Origin: Bacillus velezensis
GTDB lineage: Bacteria > Bacillota > Bacilli > Bacillales > Bacillaceae
Assembly: GCF_001461825.1 (NCBI RefSeq)
Contig: NZ_LLZC01000004.1
Span: 1-64,000 of the forward strand
Direction: 5' to 3'
DNA: 64,000 nt
Shown: positions 52,305-60,337 of the stretch, in pieces
Layout of the letters: every line of letters starts with the position of its first letter
How positions within the stretch are numbered: position 1 is the stretch's first letter
The notes under the pieces: generated by a model
The model's input: the letters and a program-made list of their open reading frames with translations, nothing else
What the model was told of the DNA's origin: nothing
Databases searched by the model: none
Made by a program: the position numbers and the translations under genes

Positions 52305-52335
52305 TTGACTTAAAGTCCGCTTTAACATTTAAAGT
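52305..52335 (+). promoter_or_regulatory. AdhR-activated promoter of adhA
   Basis: TTGACT (52305-52310) and TAAAGT (52330-52335) are 19 bp apart. The spacer region holds the dyad TTAAAG-TCCG-CTTTAA (52310-52325), the MerR-type arrangement for AdhR. Confidence 0.88.
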
Positions 52336-52383
52336 AAAACCGAACAGAGGATTCATCACTTTATCTTGGAAAGGAAGATAACC

Positions 52384-53433
52384 ATGTGTAATAATCATCC
52401 GACTCGTGTATTAAGCGCTCCGCATGCAAAAGCTAAATTTGAGCGGACGACGATTGAGAGAAGAGCATTACGGCCGCACGATATCCTGATTGATATTAAG
52501 TACAGCGGGATTTGTCACTCAGACATCCACAGCGCATTCGATGAATGGGGCGGCGGAATCTTTCCGATGGTTCCCGGGCACGAAATTGCCGGAGTTGTGG
52601 AAGCCGTGGGTGAAGACGTCACCACATTTGCCGTCGGCGACCGTGTGGGTGTAGGCTGTTTTGTAGACTCCTGCGGGGAATGTGAATACTGCCTTAACGG
52701 AGACGAACAATATTGCACAAAAGGCGTTGTTCAGACTTATAATAACCTGGACTACGACGGAAACCCTACATACGGCGGCTACAGCCAGAAAATAGTTGTC
52801 ACTGACAGATTCGTTGTCCGGATTCCCGATCAGCTGGATTTGGATGCTGCCAGCCCGCTATTGTGCGCGGGCATTACCACGTATTCTCCGCTGAAACACT
52901 GGAATGCCGGCCCCGGCAAAAAAGTGGCGATTGTCGGAATGGGCGGGCTCGGACATTTAGCCGTTCAATTCGCGCACGCTTTAGGCGCAGAGGTCACCGT
53001 CCTCAGCCGCTCAATGAACAAAAAAGACGAAGCGCTTGAATTTGGAGCCGATCATTACTTTGCAACAAGCGACCCGGATACATTTACTGAACTGGCCGGA
53101 CGATTTGATCTTATTTTAAATACAGTATCCGCGAACCTTGACGTAGATGCCTACTTATCTCTGCTTCGCATTGACGGTACATTGGTAAATGTGGGAGCGC
53201 CCGCTAAGCCGGATTCATACAGTGTGTTCTCCTTAATCACGGGCCGCCGCAGCATTGCGGGTTCACTCGTCGGTGGTATTCCGCAGACTCAGGAGATGCT
53301 TGATTTCGCCGCCGAGCACGGCATTGCTCCTAAAATTGAAGTGATACCGGCCAATCAAGTCGACGAAGCGTACGAACGGGTTCTCCAAAGCGATGTCCGC
53401 TACCGTTTCGTCATTGATATTTCAACTTTATAA
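52384..53433 (+). CDS. adhA: NADP-dependent zinc alcohol dehydrogenase AdhA
   Basis: This 349-residue medium-chain dehydrogenase reduces toxic aldehydes. Zinc ligands are visible in [15 protein letters not shown] and PGHEIAG, the structural zinc loop in [20 protein letters not shown] (exact span of Cys residues) and the nucleotide motif in [14 protein letters not shown]. It is activated by the divergent AdhR. GGAAAGGAAGAT precedes ATG 52384; the longer frame from a TTG at 52366 overlaps this ribosome site. Confidence 0.9.
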   Translation: MCNNHPTRVLSAPHAKAKFERTTIERRALRPHDILIDIKYSGICHSDIHSAFDEWGGGIFPMVPGHEIAGVVEAVGEDVTTFAVGDRVGVGCFVDSCGECEYCLNGDEQYCTKGVVQTYNNLDYDGNPTYGGYSQKIVVTDRFVVRIPDQLDLDAASPLLCAGITTYSPLKHWNAGPGKKVAIVGMGGLGHLAVQFAHALGAEVTVLSRSMNKKDEALEFGADHYFATSDPDTFTELAGRFDLILNTVSANLDVDAYLSLLRIDGTLVNVGAPAKPDSYSVFSLITGRRSIAGSLVGGIPQTQEMLDFAAEHGIAPKIEVIPANQVDEAYERVLQSDVRYRFVIDISTL

Positions 53434-53442
53434 TCGATATAA

Positions 53443-53476
53443 AAAACATACCAATATTTGTTGGTATGTTTTTTTC
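53443..53476. terminator. Bidirectional terminator (adhA / ACR3-like gene)
   Basis: AAAACATACCAA pairs with TTGGTATGTTTTT. Confidence 0.9.
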
Positions 53477-53491
53477 TGTTCAGATTATTTT

Positions 53492-54454
53492 TTATTTCAG
53501 CAGCCATCCGGGCACCGCTTTTATATAAACCAATTCGCCTATCAGCTCAACAATCGTCTGTGTGACGATAACAGCGGCGGCCAATGGGGCCCAAGCATCC
53601 GGCAAAGCCAGCGCTAACGGAAGGACTGCGAGTGAATTTCTTGTGCCCGTGCTGAAGATCAATGCTCTTCCTTCACCTGTATCCAGACGGAACGCATTTG
53701 CGATAAACCGGGAAACAAACGGCATAATGAGCAGGAATAACAGATAGATTGGGATCACACGTATAATGATGTCAGCATCACTGATGACCTTGCCGATTTG
53801 TGTGGCGACGACCGCCAGTAAGACCAGAGCCATAAAAGGAACAGGCAGCCACGCCGTCCATTCCAGCACCTTTTCTCCCGCCGGCTTCTTATCAGCCCAT
53901 AATTGAGTCATCACCGCCGCCAGCAGCGGCACCGCTATTAACAATAAGAATGCTTCCAGAAACGGTCCCGCATGAACAGCTCCTATCACTTCTTTCCCGA
54001 TAAACAGCCACAGGTATAACGGAAGCAATACCATCTGAACGGCGAACAAAACCGGCGTGGAAGCCAGTATTAATCTCTCATTTCCTTTGCCGAGCTGAGT
54101 AAAGACGATGACGTAATCAATACAAGGTGTAAGCAATACCAAACAAACCCCTAATAATATAGGAGGAGATTGAGGAAAAATGGCGGTTAACACCCATACA
54201 ACGACAGGTACAGCTAAGAAATTACCGATCAGTAAAGCCGCCATAAACTTGAGGTTTGACATGGCTTCCCTCAGCTTCAAGAATGGGATTTGGGCAAACA
54301 TGGCATACATGAGAACAGCGATAAACGGTGATATCGTCCATCCCCAGCGAAGTCCTGAATCTTTCCCGGCGATCCCCGCTATTCCTCCGATCACAAGAGT
54401 CACACCATATATCCAAATTTGCTGTTTTTCTAATGTCTCTCTGGTTATTTTCAT
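53492..54454 (-). CDS. Arsenite efflux/bile-acid:Na+ symporter superfamily protein (ACR3-like)
   Basis: This 320-residue protein has about ten helices of the BASS/ACR3 superfamily. The conserved Cys-bearing block VCLVLLTPCIDYVIVFTQLGKGN (near residue 115) resembles the arsenite-exporter motif, and STGTRNSLAVLPLALALP fits the second family block. No arsR or arsC gene is adjacent, so a role in arsenic export is uncertain. GAGGTG precedes the ATG. Confidence 0.72.
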   Translation of the reverse strand: MKITRETLEKQQIWIYGVTLVIGGIAGIAGKDSGLRWGWTISPFIAVLMYAMFAQIPFLKLREAMSNLKFMAALLIGNFLAVPVVVWVLTAIFPQSPPILLGVCLVLLTPCIDYVIVFTQLGKGNERLILASTPVLFAVQMVLLPLYLWLFIGKEVIGAVHAGPFLEAFLLLIAVPLLAAVMTQLWADKKPAGEKVLEWTAWLPVPFMALVLLAVVATQIGKVISDADIIIRVIPIYLLFLLIMPFVSRFIANAFRLDTGEGRALIFSTGTRNSLAVLPLALALPDAWAPLAAAVIVTQTIVELIGELVYIKAVPGWLLK

Positions 54455-54499
54455 TGGCTGACACCTCTTCCCCGCCCATTATACCTTCTTTTCTGCCGG

Positions 54500-54539
54500 A
54501 ATTAAAAAACACCAAGGGTCTGTGACACTTGGTGTTTTT
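54500..54539 (-). terminator. Terminator of the bacimethrin-like operon
   Basis: AAAACACCAAG (54506-54516) pairs with CTTGGTGTTTT (54528-54538); on the minus strand T follows. It lies about 80 bp after the last gene. Confidence 0.8.
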
Positions 54540-54620
54540 GGAACGCGGCCGAGAGATACGGATTGAGAACCGTTAATTCTTGTAAATAACCCTCTAAAAG
54601 TATTTTTGACGTACTGTTCC

Positions 54621-55856
54621 TTATCGAATAAAAGCATCCTCTTTCATTTCCAAAGCATCATCCAGCCATCTCGGGTGCATCGGCAAGAGATGTTCAGGTA
54701 ATTCATGGATATCAAAATATCTGATTTCCATGGCTTCCTCTGTGGACTTTTTCAAAGTGCCGCCGATGACGTCACATTGAAAACAATTGGTAATAAAATG
54801 GCTGACTCTGCCGTCAGGGTATATAAAGGTTTGTGAACTCGGATCAGAATAAACGCCTATCATTTTAGAGACTTTCACCACTAATCCAGTTTCCTCTTCT
54901 ATTTCTCTTATAATTGCTTGTTCAACTGTTTCACCAGGTTCCACATGTCCTGAAGGAATGCCCCATAAACCATTATCAGCACGCTTCATTAATAAAACGG
55001 AACTTGATTCTTTCATTATAATTCCAGCGACTCCGGCTTTCACTTGTTCTGTCCATTGGAAATCCGGTTTTTTCCGTACTTCTGCCTTTATTTCATTATC
55101 GAACAAGTCTTTCAGATCGCGGATCACAACATCCGGATTTCTAAAATCATGTTTTGCAGGAAATAAAGTATTTTGATCAGAAACTAATACGGAAGTTATA
55201 CCTATTTGGTTTGCTCCGACAATATCTGTTTCAGGCGTATCCCCGATCATAACGCATCTCTCTTTATCCTCAAAAGGCTCTAGTACTTTTTCAAATATTG
55301 AAGACGCCGGTTTTCCAATTATCATCGGCTCTTTAGCAGCTGCTGTTTTAACAGCCGCGACTATAGCGCCTGTCGCGGGAGCTGGTCCGTTAGCGGCAGG
55401 AAATGTTTTATCCCCGTTTGCAGCGATAAATGAAGCTCCGCAACGGATGAGGTTTACTGCCTTATGCACATCCTGAAATGTAATATTTTGATCCCATCCA
55501 ATGACAACAGCCTCCGCCTGATCTTCCGTAAGATCAATACCGGCCTTTTGAATTTCACTTTTAAGTTGGTCATTTCCCAATATATATGCCTTCTTTATTC
55601 CTTCACTGACAAGGTAATCAGCTGTTGCCCCCCCCGCAGTAACGACTTCATCAATACTTGCTGAAATCCCCAGTTTATGAAGGCGTTTCACAATCGTTTC
55701 TCTTGTAACACAAGGATCATTCGTTAAAAAGCGAATGGCTTTCTTTTCTTCACGGAGTCGTTTTAAAGAGGCCACAGCTCCTGGTAAAGCTTTATCTCCT
55801 ATATATATCACTCCGTCTAAATCAAATAAAAATACATCATAATTCTTGGAGATCAT
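54621..55856 (-). CDS. HAD-IIA phosphatase (NagD-like) fused to a Nudix hydrolase
   Basis: This 411-residue protein is a natural fusion. Residues 1-255 are a NagD-type HAD phosphatase (nucleophile Asp in FDLDGVIYIGD, GKP and IGDTPETDIVGA). Residues about 275-395 are a Nudix domain (SGHVEPGETVEQAIIREIEEETGL with REIEEE metal ligands). It is the last gene of the TPP-riboswitch operon. Nudix enzymes that strip toxic thiamine-analogue diphosphates are known, so I infer a role in removing phosphates from 2-methoxy-thiamine compounds, or in a dephosphorylation step of bacimethrin assembly. AAGGAG is 7 nt from ATG 55856 (ATG 55859 is alternative). Confidence 0.82.
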   Translation of the reverse strand: MISKNYDVFLFDLDGVIYIGDKALPGAVASLKRLREEKKAIRFLTNDPCVTRETIVKRLHKLGISASIDEVVTAGGATADYLVSEGIKKAYILGNDQLKSEIQKAGIDLTEDQAEAVVIGWDQNITFQDVHKAVNLIRCGASFIAANGDKTFPAANGPAPATGAIVAAVKTAAAKEPMIIGKPASSIFEKVLEPFEDKERCVMIGDTPETDIVGANQIGITSVLVSDQNTLFPAKHDFRNPDVVIRDLKDLFDNEIKAEVRKKPDFQWTEQVKAGVAGIIMKESSSVLLMKRADNGLWGIPSGHVEPGETVEQAIIREIEEETGLVVKVSKMIGVYSDPSSQTFIYPDGRVSHFITNCFQCDVIGGTLKKSTEEAMEIRYFDIHELPEHLLPMHPRWLDDALEMKEDAFIR

Positions 55857-55867
55857 CATAACACTCC

Positions 55868-56686
55868 TTAAGCGGTTGTCTCTTGGTTAATAGTTGAGCG
55901 ATACGCAAAATGATTTGTAGGGCCTTGTCCTTTCCCGATTCCTAAGGGATGTTTAATGGCTGCTGAAATGAATTCCTTTCCAGTTGCCACTGATTCCGGT
56001 ATGCTGTGCTGCTTTGCCAGCTCTGCAGTTATCACAGCTGAAAACGTACATCCTGTTCCATGAGTATGCTTTGTATCAAATCGGGGAGAAACAAATTCCT
56101 CGAAGTCCTCGTCAAAGTACAAAATATCACGGGCTTCTCCATTCAGGTGCCCCCCTTTTACGACAGCACTTTTCGCCCCGTATACCTCCACTATTTCTTT
56201 CGCCGCATCACGCATCTGCTGTACAGTCTCGATTGATTTGCCGATGATTACTTCCGCTTCCGGAATGTTCGGTGTAATAACAGTTGTTTGGGGTATTAAT
56301 AATTTCTTCAAATGATCAATGGCGTCCTTATGGAGCAGATGATGTCCGCTTTTAGCAATCATAACCGGATCCATCACATACGATTGAATATTTGCGTCTT
56401 TTAACTTTTCTGCCAGCAATTCAATAATTCCTATACTTGCAAGCATACCGGTTTTGACAGCATCAGGTTTTATATCATCCATGACACAGTCTATTTGCTG
56501 AGATATATTCTGAAGAGACATCTCCTCAAAACTTTTCACACCAAGTGTGTTTTGTGCAACAACTGATGTAATAACAGCCATTCCATATACCTTTTGTTCC
56601 TGAAATGTTTTTAAATCCGCATGAATTCCCGCCCCTCCGGAAGGATCAGTCCCAGCAATCGAAAGCGCTTTATAAATATCCGTCAA
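55868..56686 (-). CDS. Hydroxymethylpyrimidine (phosphate) kinase, ThiD family
   Basis: This 272-residue ribokinase-fold enzyme phosphorylates HMP and HMP-P. Motifs are AGTDPSGGAGIHADLKTF at the N-terminus, VMDPVMIAKSG, and the anion-hole GTGC at 210-213 with Cys213 as in ThiD. It starts at TTG 56686 behind GGAGGAG. Placed in a TPP-controlled operon of pyrimidine-modifying enzymes, it could phosphorylate the methoxy analogue (bacimethrin) or salvage HMP. It is probably a dedicated paralogue rather than the housekeeping ThiD. Confidence 0.85.
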   Translation of the reverse strand: MTDIYKALSIAGTDPSGGAGIHADLKTFQEQKVYGMAVITSVVAQNTLGVKSFEEMSLQNISQQIDCVMDDIKPDAVKTGMLASIGIIELLAEKLKDANIQSYVMDPVMIAKSGHHLLHKDAIDHLKKLLIPQTTVITPNIPEAEVIIGKSIETVQQMRDAAKEIVEVYGAKSAVVKGGHLNGEARDILYFDEDFEEFVSPRFDTKHTHGTGCTFSAVITAELAKQHSIPESVATGKEFISAAIKHPLGIGKGQGPTNHFAYRSTINQETTA

Positions 56687-56700
56687 TTTACACTCCTCCT

Positions 56701-57459
56701 TCAGGCAGGTTTCACTGCTTTAAAAATGACAAAAGGCGGATATTCCTTTTCACATTTCCAATTATTAAATTGAAACTCTTTCTCTATGGCTTTTACATGC
56801 TCTTGGTCAATATCGTTTAACGTTGGTTCTGATAAAGTTACATTTTCAAAACCTGCATGAGTTAATAGTTTATAATACATTGACTTCGGCCAATGAAAAT
56901 CATTTAAAATTAAATCTGCTTGTCCCGGAACATGGAGCCATTCATTTCTTTCTTCTCCGTAAGAATATTCTTTCCCCGGTATTCCATTGCGGAAGGTTGA
57001 AAATTCAATTCCGGTTGAATCAGGATTCGTATCGAGTATGACAAATGAAGCTCCTGGTTTTAACACACGAAAAATTTCATTTATGATACCTTTGATACGC
57101 TGGTCACTATCCGTATTAATAAAAACATAACAGGCCATTGCAGCATCAACCGAGTGATCTGGTAAGAAGGAAAGATTATCGTGTTCAATTAAATGATAGT
57201 CCACATGAGGATGTTGTCTTTTTGCCTTTGCTATATCTAACATCTTCCTTGATTCATCGACTGCGATCACATTGCAGCCTATTCTGTCAGCCAGCCTATA
57301 AGCTACCTTTCCCGGACCGCATCCGAAATCGAGCACCTTTTTAATCTCCGCTTTATCAAAAGTACGAAAAACAAACTCAAAACCTAACGTTTGTTCTAAA
57401 ACGTCATTATAAGCATCGAATTTACCAGCAACACTGTCTTCTTTCCATGAAGTTTTCAT
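56701..57459 (-). CDS. Class I SAM-dependent methyltransferase (BcmC-like)
   Basis: This 252-residue protein has motif I VLDFGCGPG at residues 42-50, VIAVDESRKMLDIAKAK as motif II and a motif IV-like block VDAAMACYVFIN. In the bacimethrin pathway described from Clostridium botulinum, a methyltransferase (BcmC) makes the 2-methoxy group from hydroxymethylcytosine. Position and partners make that the best inference. Its ATG overlaps the previous stop by 4 nt. Confidence 0.78.
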   Translation of the reverse strand: MKTSWKEDSVAGKFDAYNDVLEQTLGFEFVFRTFDKAEIKKVLDFGCGPGKVAYRLADRIGCNVIAVDESRKMLDIAKAKRQHPHVDYHLIEHDNLSFLPDHSVDAAMACYVFINTDSDQRIKGIINEIFRVLKPGASFVILDTNPDSTGIEFSTFRNGIPGKEYSYGEERNEWLHVPGQADLILNDFHWPKSMYYKLLTHAGFENVTLSEPTLNDIDQEHVKAIEKEFQFNNWKCEKEYPPFVIFKAVKPA

Positions 57460-58466
57460 TGAATTTCCTCCTTTTGCTCAATTGAGAAATAATGAAACCA
57501 CTTATTCCTGACGAAAAATTGATATATAGGAAGTAAACTTTGAAATAGAGAATGATCCATATCCCGTTTATATGCAATATGCTGGTATATACTGAAAAGG
57601 AAAAGAATCTGTTTCCAGTAATCAGGTAAATCAAGCATTTCAATATCGTTTTTAGTCATAGAAATGTGATCTTTCCTAAGTAATTCTTCATACTTTAAGA
57701 CTGTTTCAATGGACGGCCAGTTATTTCCCTCAGGCATTTTCGGAAATTCAAATTCCGGAATATCATGGTGATTTTCAGCTTCCTCAAGCACCGTTTTCGC
57801 CCATTCATGATCTGAATCATAAATATGGATTGATCCCGCATTATGAAAATATTCTCCGACTTCTAAACGCAGTTCTCTGGCCATTAATTCCTGCATGAAC
57901 GTAAATGAGAAAAGATCACTGATCATCCCGCGAAAAGCATCATTTGCACGCATGACAGAAGACATGTATAATTCGCCTTCCCTCACAAAAAACTGCAAAC
58001 CGATTGTGCAGGAAACATCTATATTTTCTGAAACGAAGAGTTCCGAAGCATCGAATATTTGAATAAATGCCCTTTTTGAATCAATATCTTCTTGTGTCAA
58101 AAGATTTTTTATTCTATTCCATTGATTTAGTTTTGCATTTCCGAATTCAAATATTTTAGGCCCGTACGCAGTGCCTGTTAATGTTTTTTTATTCATTGAA
58201 TATGAAGGCATTTTTTTATTGTAATAACTGATAAAATCTAAGTCGTTACTCCCCGATAAATACCATAACACTTCAGCAAAATTAAACACGATATTGGTTT
58301 TTCTTGAGGATAAATAAGTGACACGTTCTATTGGATTTTCCAGAGTCAGATGGTAGTTCAATTGTTCTCTGCTTTTTTGTCCGCGCGGTGAATTGAAAAA
58401 TTCAGGGTTGTGATAGATGTCATACAGCGTTTCCGTATATGCTTCATGAAAAGTTCTCTTTCTCAT
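57456..58466 (-). CDS. Thymidylate-synthase-family CMP hydroxymethylase (BcmA/MilA-like)
   Basis: This 336-residue protein belongs to the thymidylate synthase fold. Catalytic Cys153 lies in DVSCTIGLQFFV, Arg173/Asp176 in MRANDAF, and His214/Tyr216 in AGSIHIYDSDH. The residue equivalent to the uracil-reading Asn (LGLPFN in ThyA) is Asp184 (RGMISD), the change that selects cytosine in phage dCMP hydroxymethylases and in MilA/BcmA-type CMP hydroxymethylases. I therefore read it as adding a hydroxymethyl group to CMP with methylene-tetrahydrofolate. It overlaps both neighbouring genes. Confidence 0.82.
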   Translation of the reverse strand: MRKRTFHEAYTETLYDIYHNPEFFNSPRGQKSREQLNYHLTLENPIERVTYLSSRKTNIVFNFAEVLWYLSGSNDLDFISYYNKKMPSYSMNKKTLTGTAYGPKIFEFGNAKLNQWNRIKNLLTQEDIDSKRAFIQIFDASELFVSENIDVSCTIGLQFFVREGELYMSSVMRANDAFRGMISDLFSFTFMQELMARELRLEVGEYFHNAGSIHIYDSDHEWAKTVLEEAENHHDIPEFEFPKMPEGNNWPSIETVLKYEELLRKDHISMTKNDIEMLDLPDYWKQILFLFSIYQHIAYKRDMDHSLFQSLLPIYQFFVRNKWFHYFSIEQKEEIQ

Positions 58467-58927
58467 TGAGATTCCGCCTTATATGCTGCAAAGATATTTT
58501 TAATGTTCTCTAATAAATCATCTGTATCTTTATAGCTGATGTACTCAACATCCGCCACTGCATTTAACCCTTGAATTAAGAAAGCATAATCCTTGTCCTT
58601 TTCTAGAAATAGCACGATCTTTTTTTTCAAGGCAGAAGCCCATCCAATTTCTATATGTGTTCCGGGAGAAGCGGGTGATCCGGGGAATGCTGCAAAAAGG
58701 TCGCAAGTGCTTATTTCATCAAAATCAATTTTAGTGCATTGAAGGGGTGTCATGAAATCCTTCCCCCACCCTTCCCGCTTGTGAGCATTATGAACCAGCC
58801 ATCCTTCATTCTCAAAAAAGGAAATTAATGATTCCAGCTTTCCCCTCTCATACGTACTCATCAATCCAGTTTTCTCATCTACTAAACTTTTAAAAGGCCC
58901 TGCCAGAAAAACTTTTTTCGTCGCCAC
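58463..58927 (-). CDS. Nucleoside 2-deoxyribosyltransferase-family N-glycosidase (BcmB/MilB-like)
   Basis: This 154-residue protein has the nucleoside 2-deoxyribosyltransferase fold: FLAGPF at the start, Asp76 in the D-L-F-A-A segment, and FPGSPASPGTHIEIGWA with the catalytic Glu93. MilB and BcmB of this family cleave hydroxymethyl-CMP to free hydroxymethylcytosine. It starts at GTG 58927, with AAAGGGTG 7 nt upstream. It is the first gene after the TPP riboswitch and overlaps the next by 4 nt. Confidence 0.8.
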   Translation of the reverse strand: MATKKVFLAGPFKSLVDEKTGLMSTYERGKLESLISFFENEGWLVHNAHKREGWGKDFMTPLQCTKIDFDEISTCDLFAAFPGSPASPGTHIEIGWASALKKKIVLFLEKDKDYAFLIQGLNAVADVEYISYKDTDDLLENIKNIFAAYKAESQ

Positions 58928-58955
58928 TTCATATCACCCTTTCAAAATAAATAAA

Positions 58956-58980
58956 GCCACTTTCCTCTATGGAAAGTGGC
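58956..58980 (-). terminator. Leader terminator of the TPP riboswitch
   Basis: GCCACTTTCC pairs with GGAAAGTGGC around a 5-nt loop, followed on the minus strand by TTTATTTATTTT. It lies between the aptamer and the first gene, so TPP should stop transcription here. Confidence 0.88.
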
Positions 58981-59016
58981 TTAAATATAGATAAGATAAA
59001 GAATCTCTCTAATTTT

Positions 59017-59105
59017 TCACTTCCCTACGCTGGTATTAACCAAATCAGGTTCAAAGGGTCAGGACGTATTGTCTCTTCTCAGCTATTAAAGCTCCCCTAG
59101 TGACT
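59017..59105 (-). ncRNA. TPP (THI-box) riboswitch
   Basis: On the minus strand the aptamer runs from the P1 strand TCACT through AGGGGAGC, AGCTGAGAAGAGA (the CUGAGA core), ACCCTTTGAACCTGAT, GGTTAATACC and AGCGTAGGGAAGTGA. This is the conserved THI box in full order. It is followed by an intrinsic terminator, so it is an OFF switch. It governs the five-gene operon 58927-54621. Confidence 0.96.
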
Positions 59106-59125
59106 TTTTATAAATATTTACTTTA

Positions 59126-59154
59126 ATTCTATACTATTCCATATAAATAGTCAA
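59126..59154 (-). promoter_or_regulatory. Promoter of the TPP-riboswitch operon
   Basis: On the minus strand TTGACT (59154-59149), a 17-bp spacer and TAGAAT (59131-59126) lie just before the aptamer. Confidence 0.82.
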
Positions 59155-59225
59155 ACAATGACCGGCAAAAAGCGCTGCGGATATCACTGGGATTCCCCTT
59201 CAATATTGCAGCTTACCCACTAGTT

Positions 59226-59606
59226 TTAAAACCTTCCGGCCTCTTTTTTCCTGCCAACGAATAAGGTCACAGCAACACTCGCTGAACTGACCAAAGTCCC
59301 CAGAACGGCAGCAAGAATTGTCAAAAAGCCATGGGGAATCAGAAATCCAATCGGAATGAGGCCCGCAAACGTGAGAACGATAAAACATTGATAGACGCCG
59401 GATATGATTCTCACAACCAAGCTGCTAAAAAAGGACATGACGAATGGCGGAATGAACAAACATAAAATGATTCCGAGTGAGATCAATAAAATCATAGGCT
59501 CGTCAAAAGAAATGACACGATCGCCGGGAGACTCTTCAGCCGCCGCGAATACAGCAAATATAGACATCATCAGCGTAAGAAAAACAAGAAAAAACCTTTT
59601 CAGCAA
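59226..59606 (-). CDS. Uncharacterised membrane protein (126 aa)
   Basis: I do not recognise this protein. It begins with a signal-like segment (LKRFFLVFLTLMMSIFAVFAAA span), then has a short acidic loop (EESPGDRVISFDEP) and three membrane helices (about residues 37-58, 62-85 and 90-115), ending GRKKEAGRF. GGAG lies 8 nt before TTG 59606. It sits between the riboswitch operon and the dapA relic. Confidence 0.62.
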   Translation of the reverse strand: MLKRFFLVFLTLMMSIFAVFAAAEESPGDRVISFDEPMILLISLGIILCLFIPPFVMSFFSSLVVRIISGVYQCFIVLTFAGLIPIGFLIPHGFLTILAAVLGTLVSSASVAVTLFVGRKKEAGRF

Positions 59607-59662
59607 CGTTATGACTCCTTTTTATAAAAACGGGTATCCTTTTTTTTAAGACGATAACCATT

Positions 59663-60061
59663 TTATGTTATCAAATGAAATAATATGAAGTCAATTGATG
59701 AATGAATAACGTAATAAACGGCTTGCTGCTGTGTCGGTCTTATATAAGGGGGAAAACCAATCAGTACAGAATCAATATTGGTTTTCTCGATGTGTTTCAT
59801 CAGTTTGACGGCATCACTGGTTCTTACGGCTGAAACACCGAACATCAGTTCAACATCTTCAAATTTTCGCTGATTAACATACTCAATGATCTGAAGACGC
59901 TCATCTATGCTGAGTGAATGCTGTTCACCAGTCGTGCCGCATATGAGTAACGAATGGATACCGCTGTTTTTCAAATGTTCGACAATAGGATCAAATCCTG
60001 CTGAATATAAACGTTCATCTTCATGAAAAGGCGTAGGGATAGCAACATTAAAATTTCGCAT
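59663..60061 (-). pseudogene. 3'-truncated dihydrodipicolinate synthase/N-acetylneuraminate lyase-family gene
   Basis: GGAGG lies 8 nt before ATG 60061. The frame encodes a normal DapA-family N-terminus (NVAIPTPFHEDERLYSAGFDPIVEHLKNSGIHSLLICGTTGE as a span, then IDERLQIIEYV and VSAVRTSDAVKLMKHIE). It ends after about 132 residues with unrelated VIHSSIDFILFHLIT, so over half of the usual 290-residue barrel, including the Schiff-base Lys, is missing. Confidence 0.8.
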
Positions 60062-60118
60062 GAGAATGTCCTCCAAGTACATATTCTTGAATATCTGCAG
60101 AGTATCATATAACACTGT

Positions 60119-60163
60119 CTGACATTTAAAAAGGTACAGTTTCAGATAACTCAACATGTCAGA
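60119..60163. promoter_or_regulatory. Second copy of the MocR-type operator, before the dapA relic
   Basis: The 24 bases from 60119 to 60142 are identical to 48834-48857, and ACATGTCAGA (60154-60163) recurs 11 bp further on. On the minus strand TTTTTA, a 17-bp spacer and TATGAT form the promoter of the relic. Confidence 0.7.
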
Positions 60164-60174
60164 TGTAAAGGCCG

Positions 60175-60208
60175 ACACACAAAAAAAGCAGGCAAAGAGA
60201 GCCTGCTT
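60175..60208 (-). terminator. Orphan terminator upstream of the dapA relic
   Basis: AGCAGGC (60187-60193) pairs with GCCTGCT (60201-60207), with T on the minus strand. No minus-strand gene now lies upstream, which suggests a lost gene. Confidence 0.65.
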
Positions 60209-60337
60209 CATTGCTTCGTCTTACAGCGGCCCATTCCCCGGATGGCTTGACAAATATGAGTAATAAGGCAAACTGAATATAAAAATTGTGCTGATGAGGC
60301 GGGGTTAATAATTTTAGATTTAAAAGGTGAAACGCAC

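Noticed and set aside
48834-60163. The repeated 24-bp block as an insertion sequence or transposon end
   Set aside because: Both copies sit at the same place relative to a promoter and no transposase or target duplication is present, so a shared operator is more likely.
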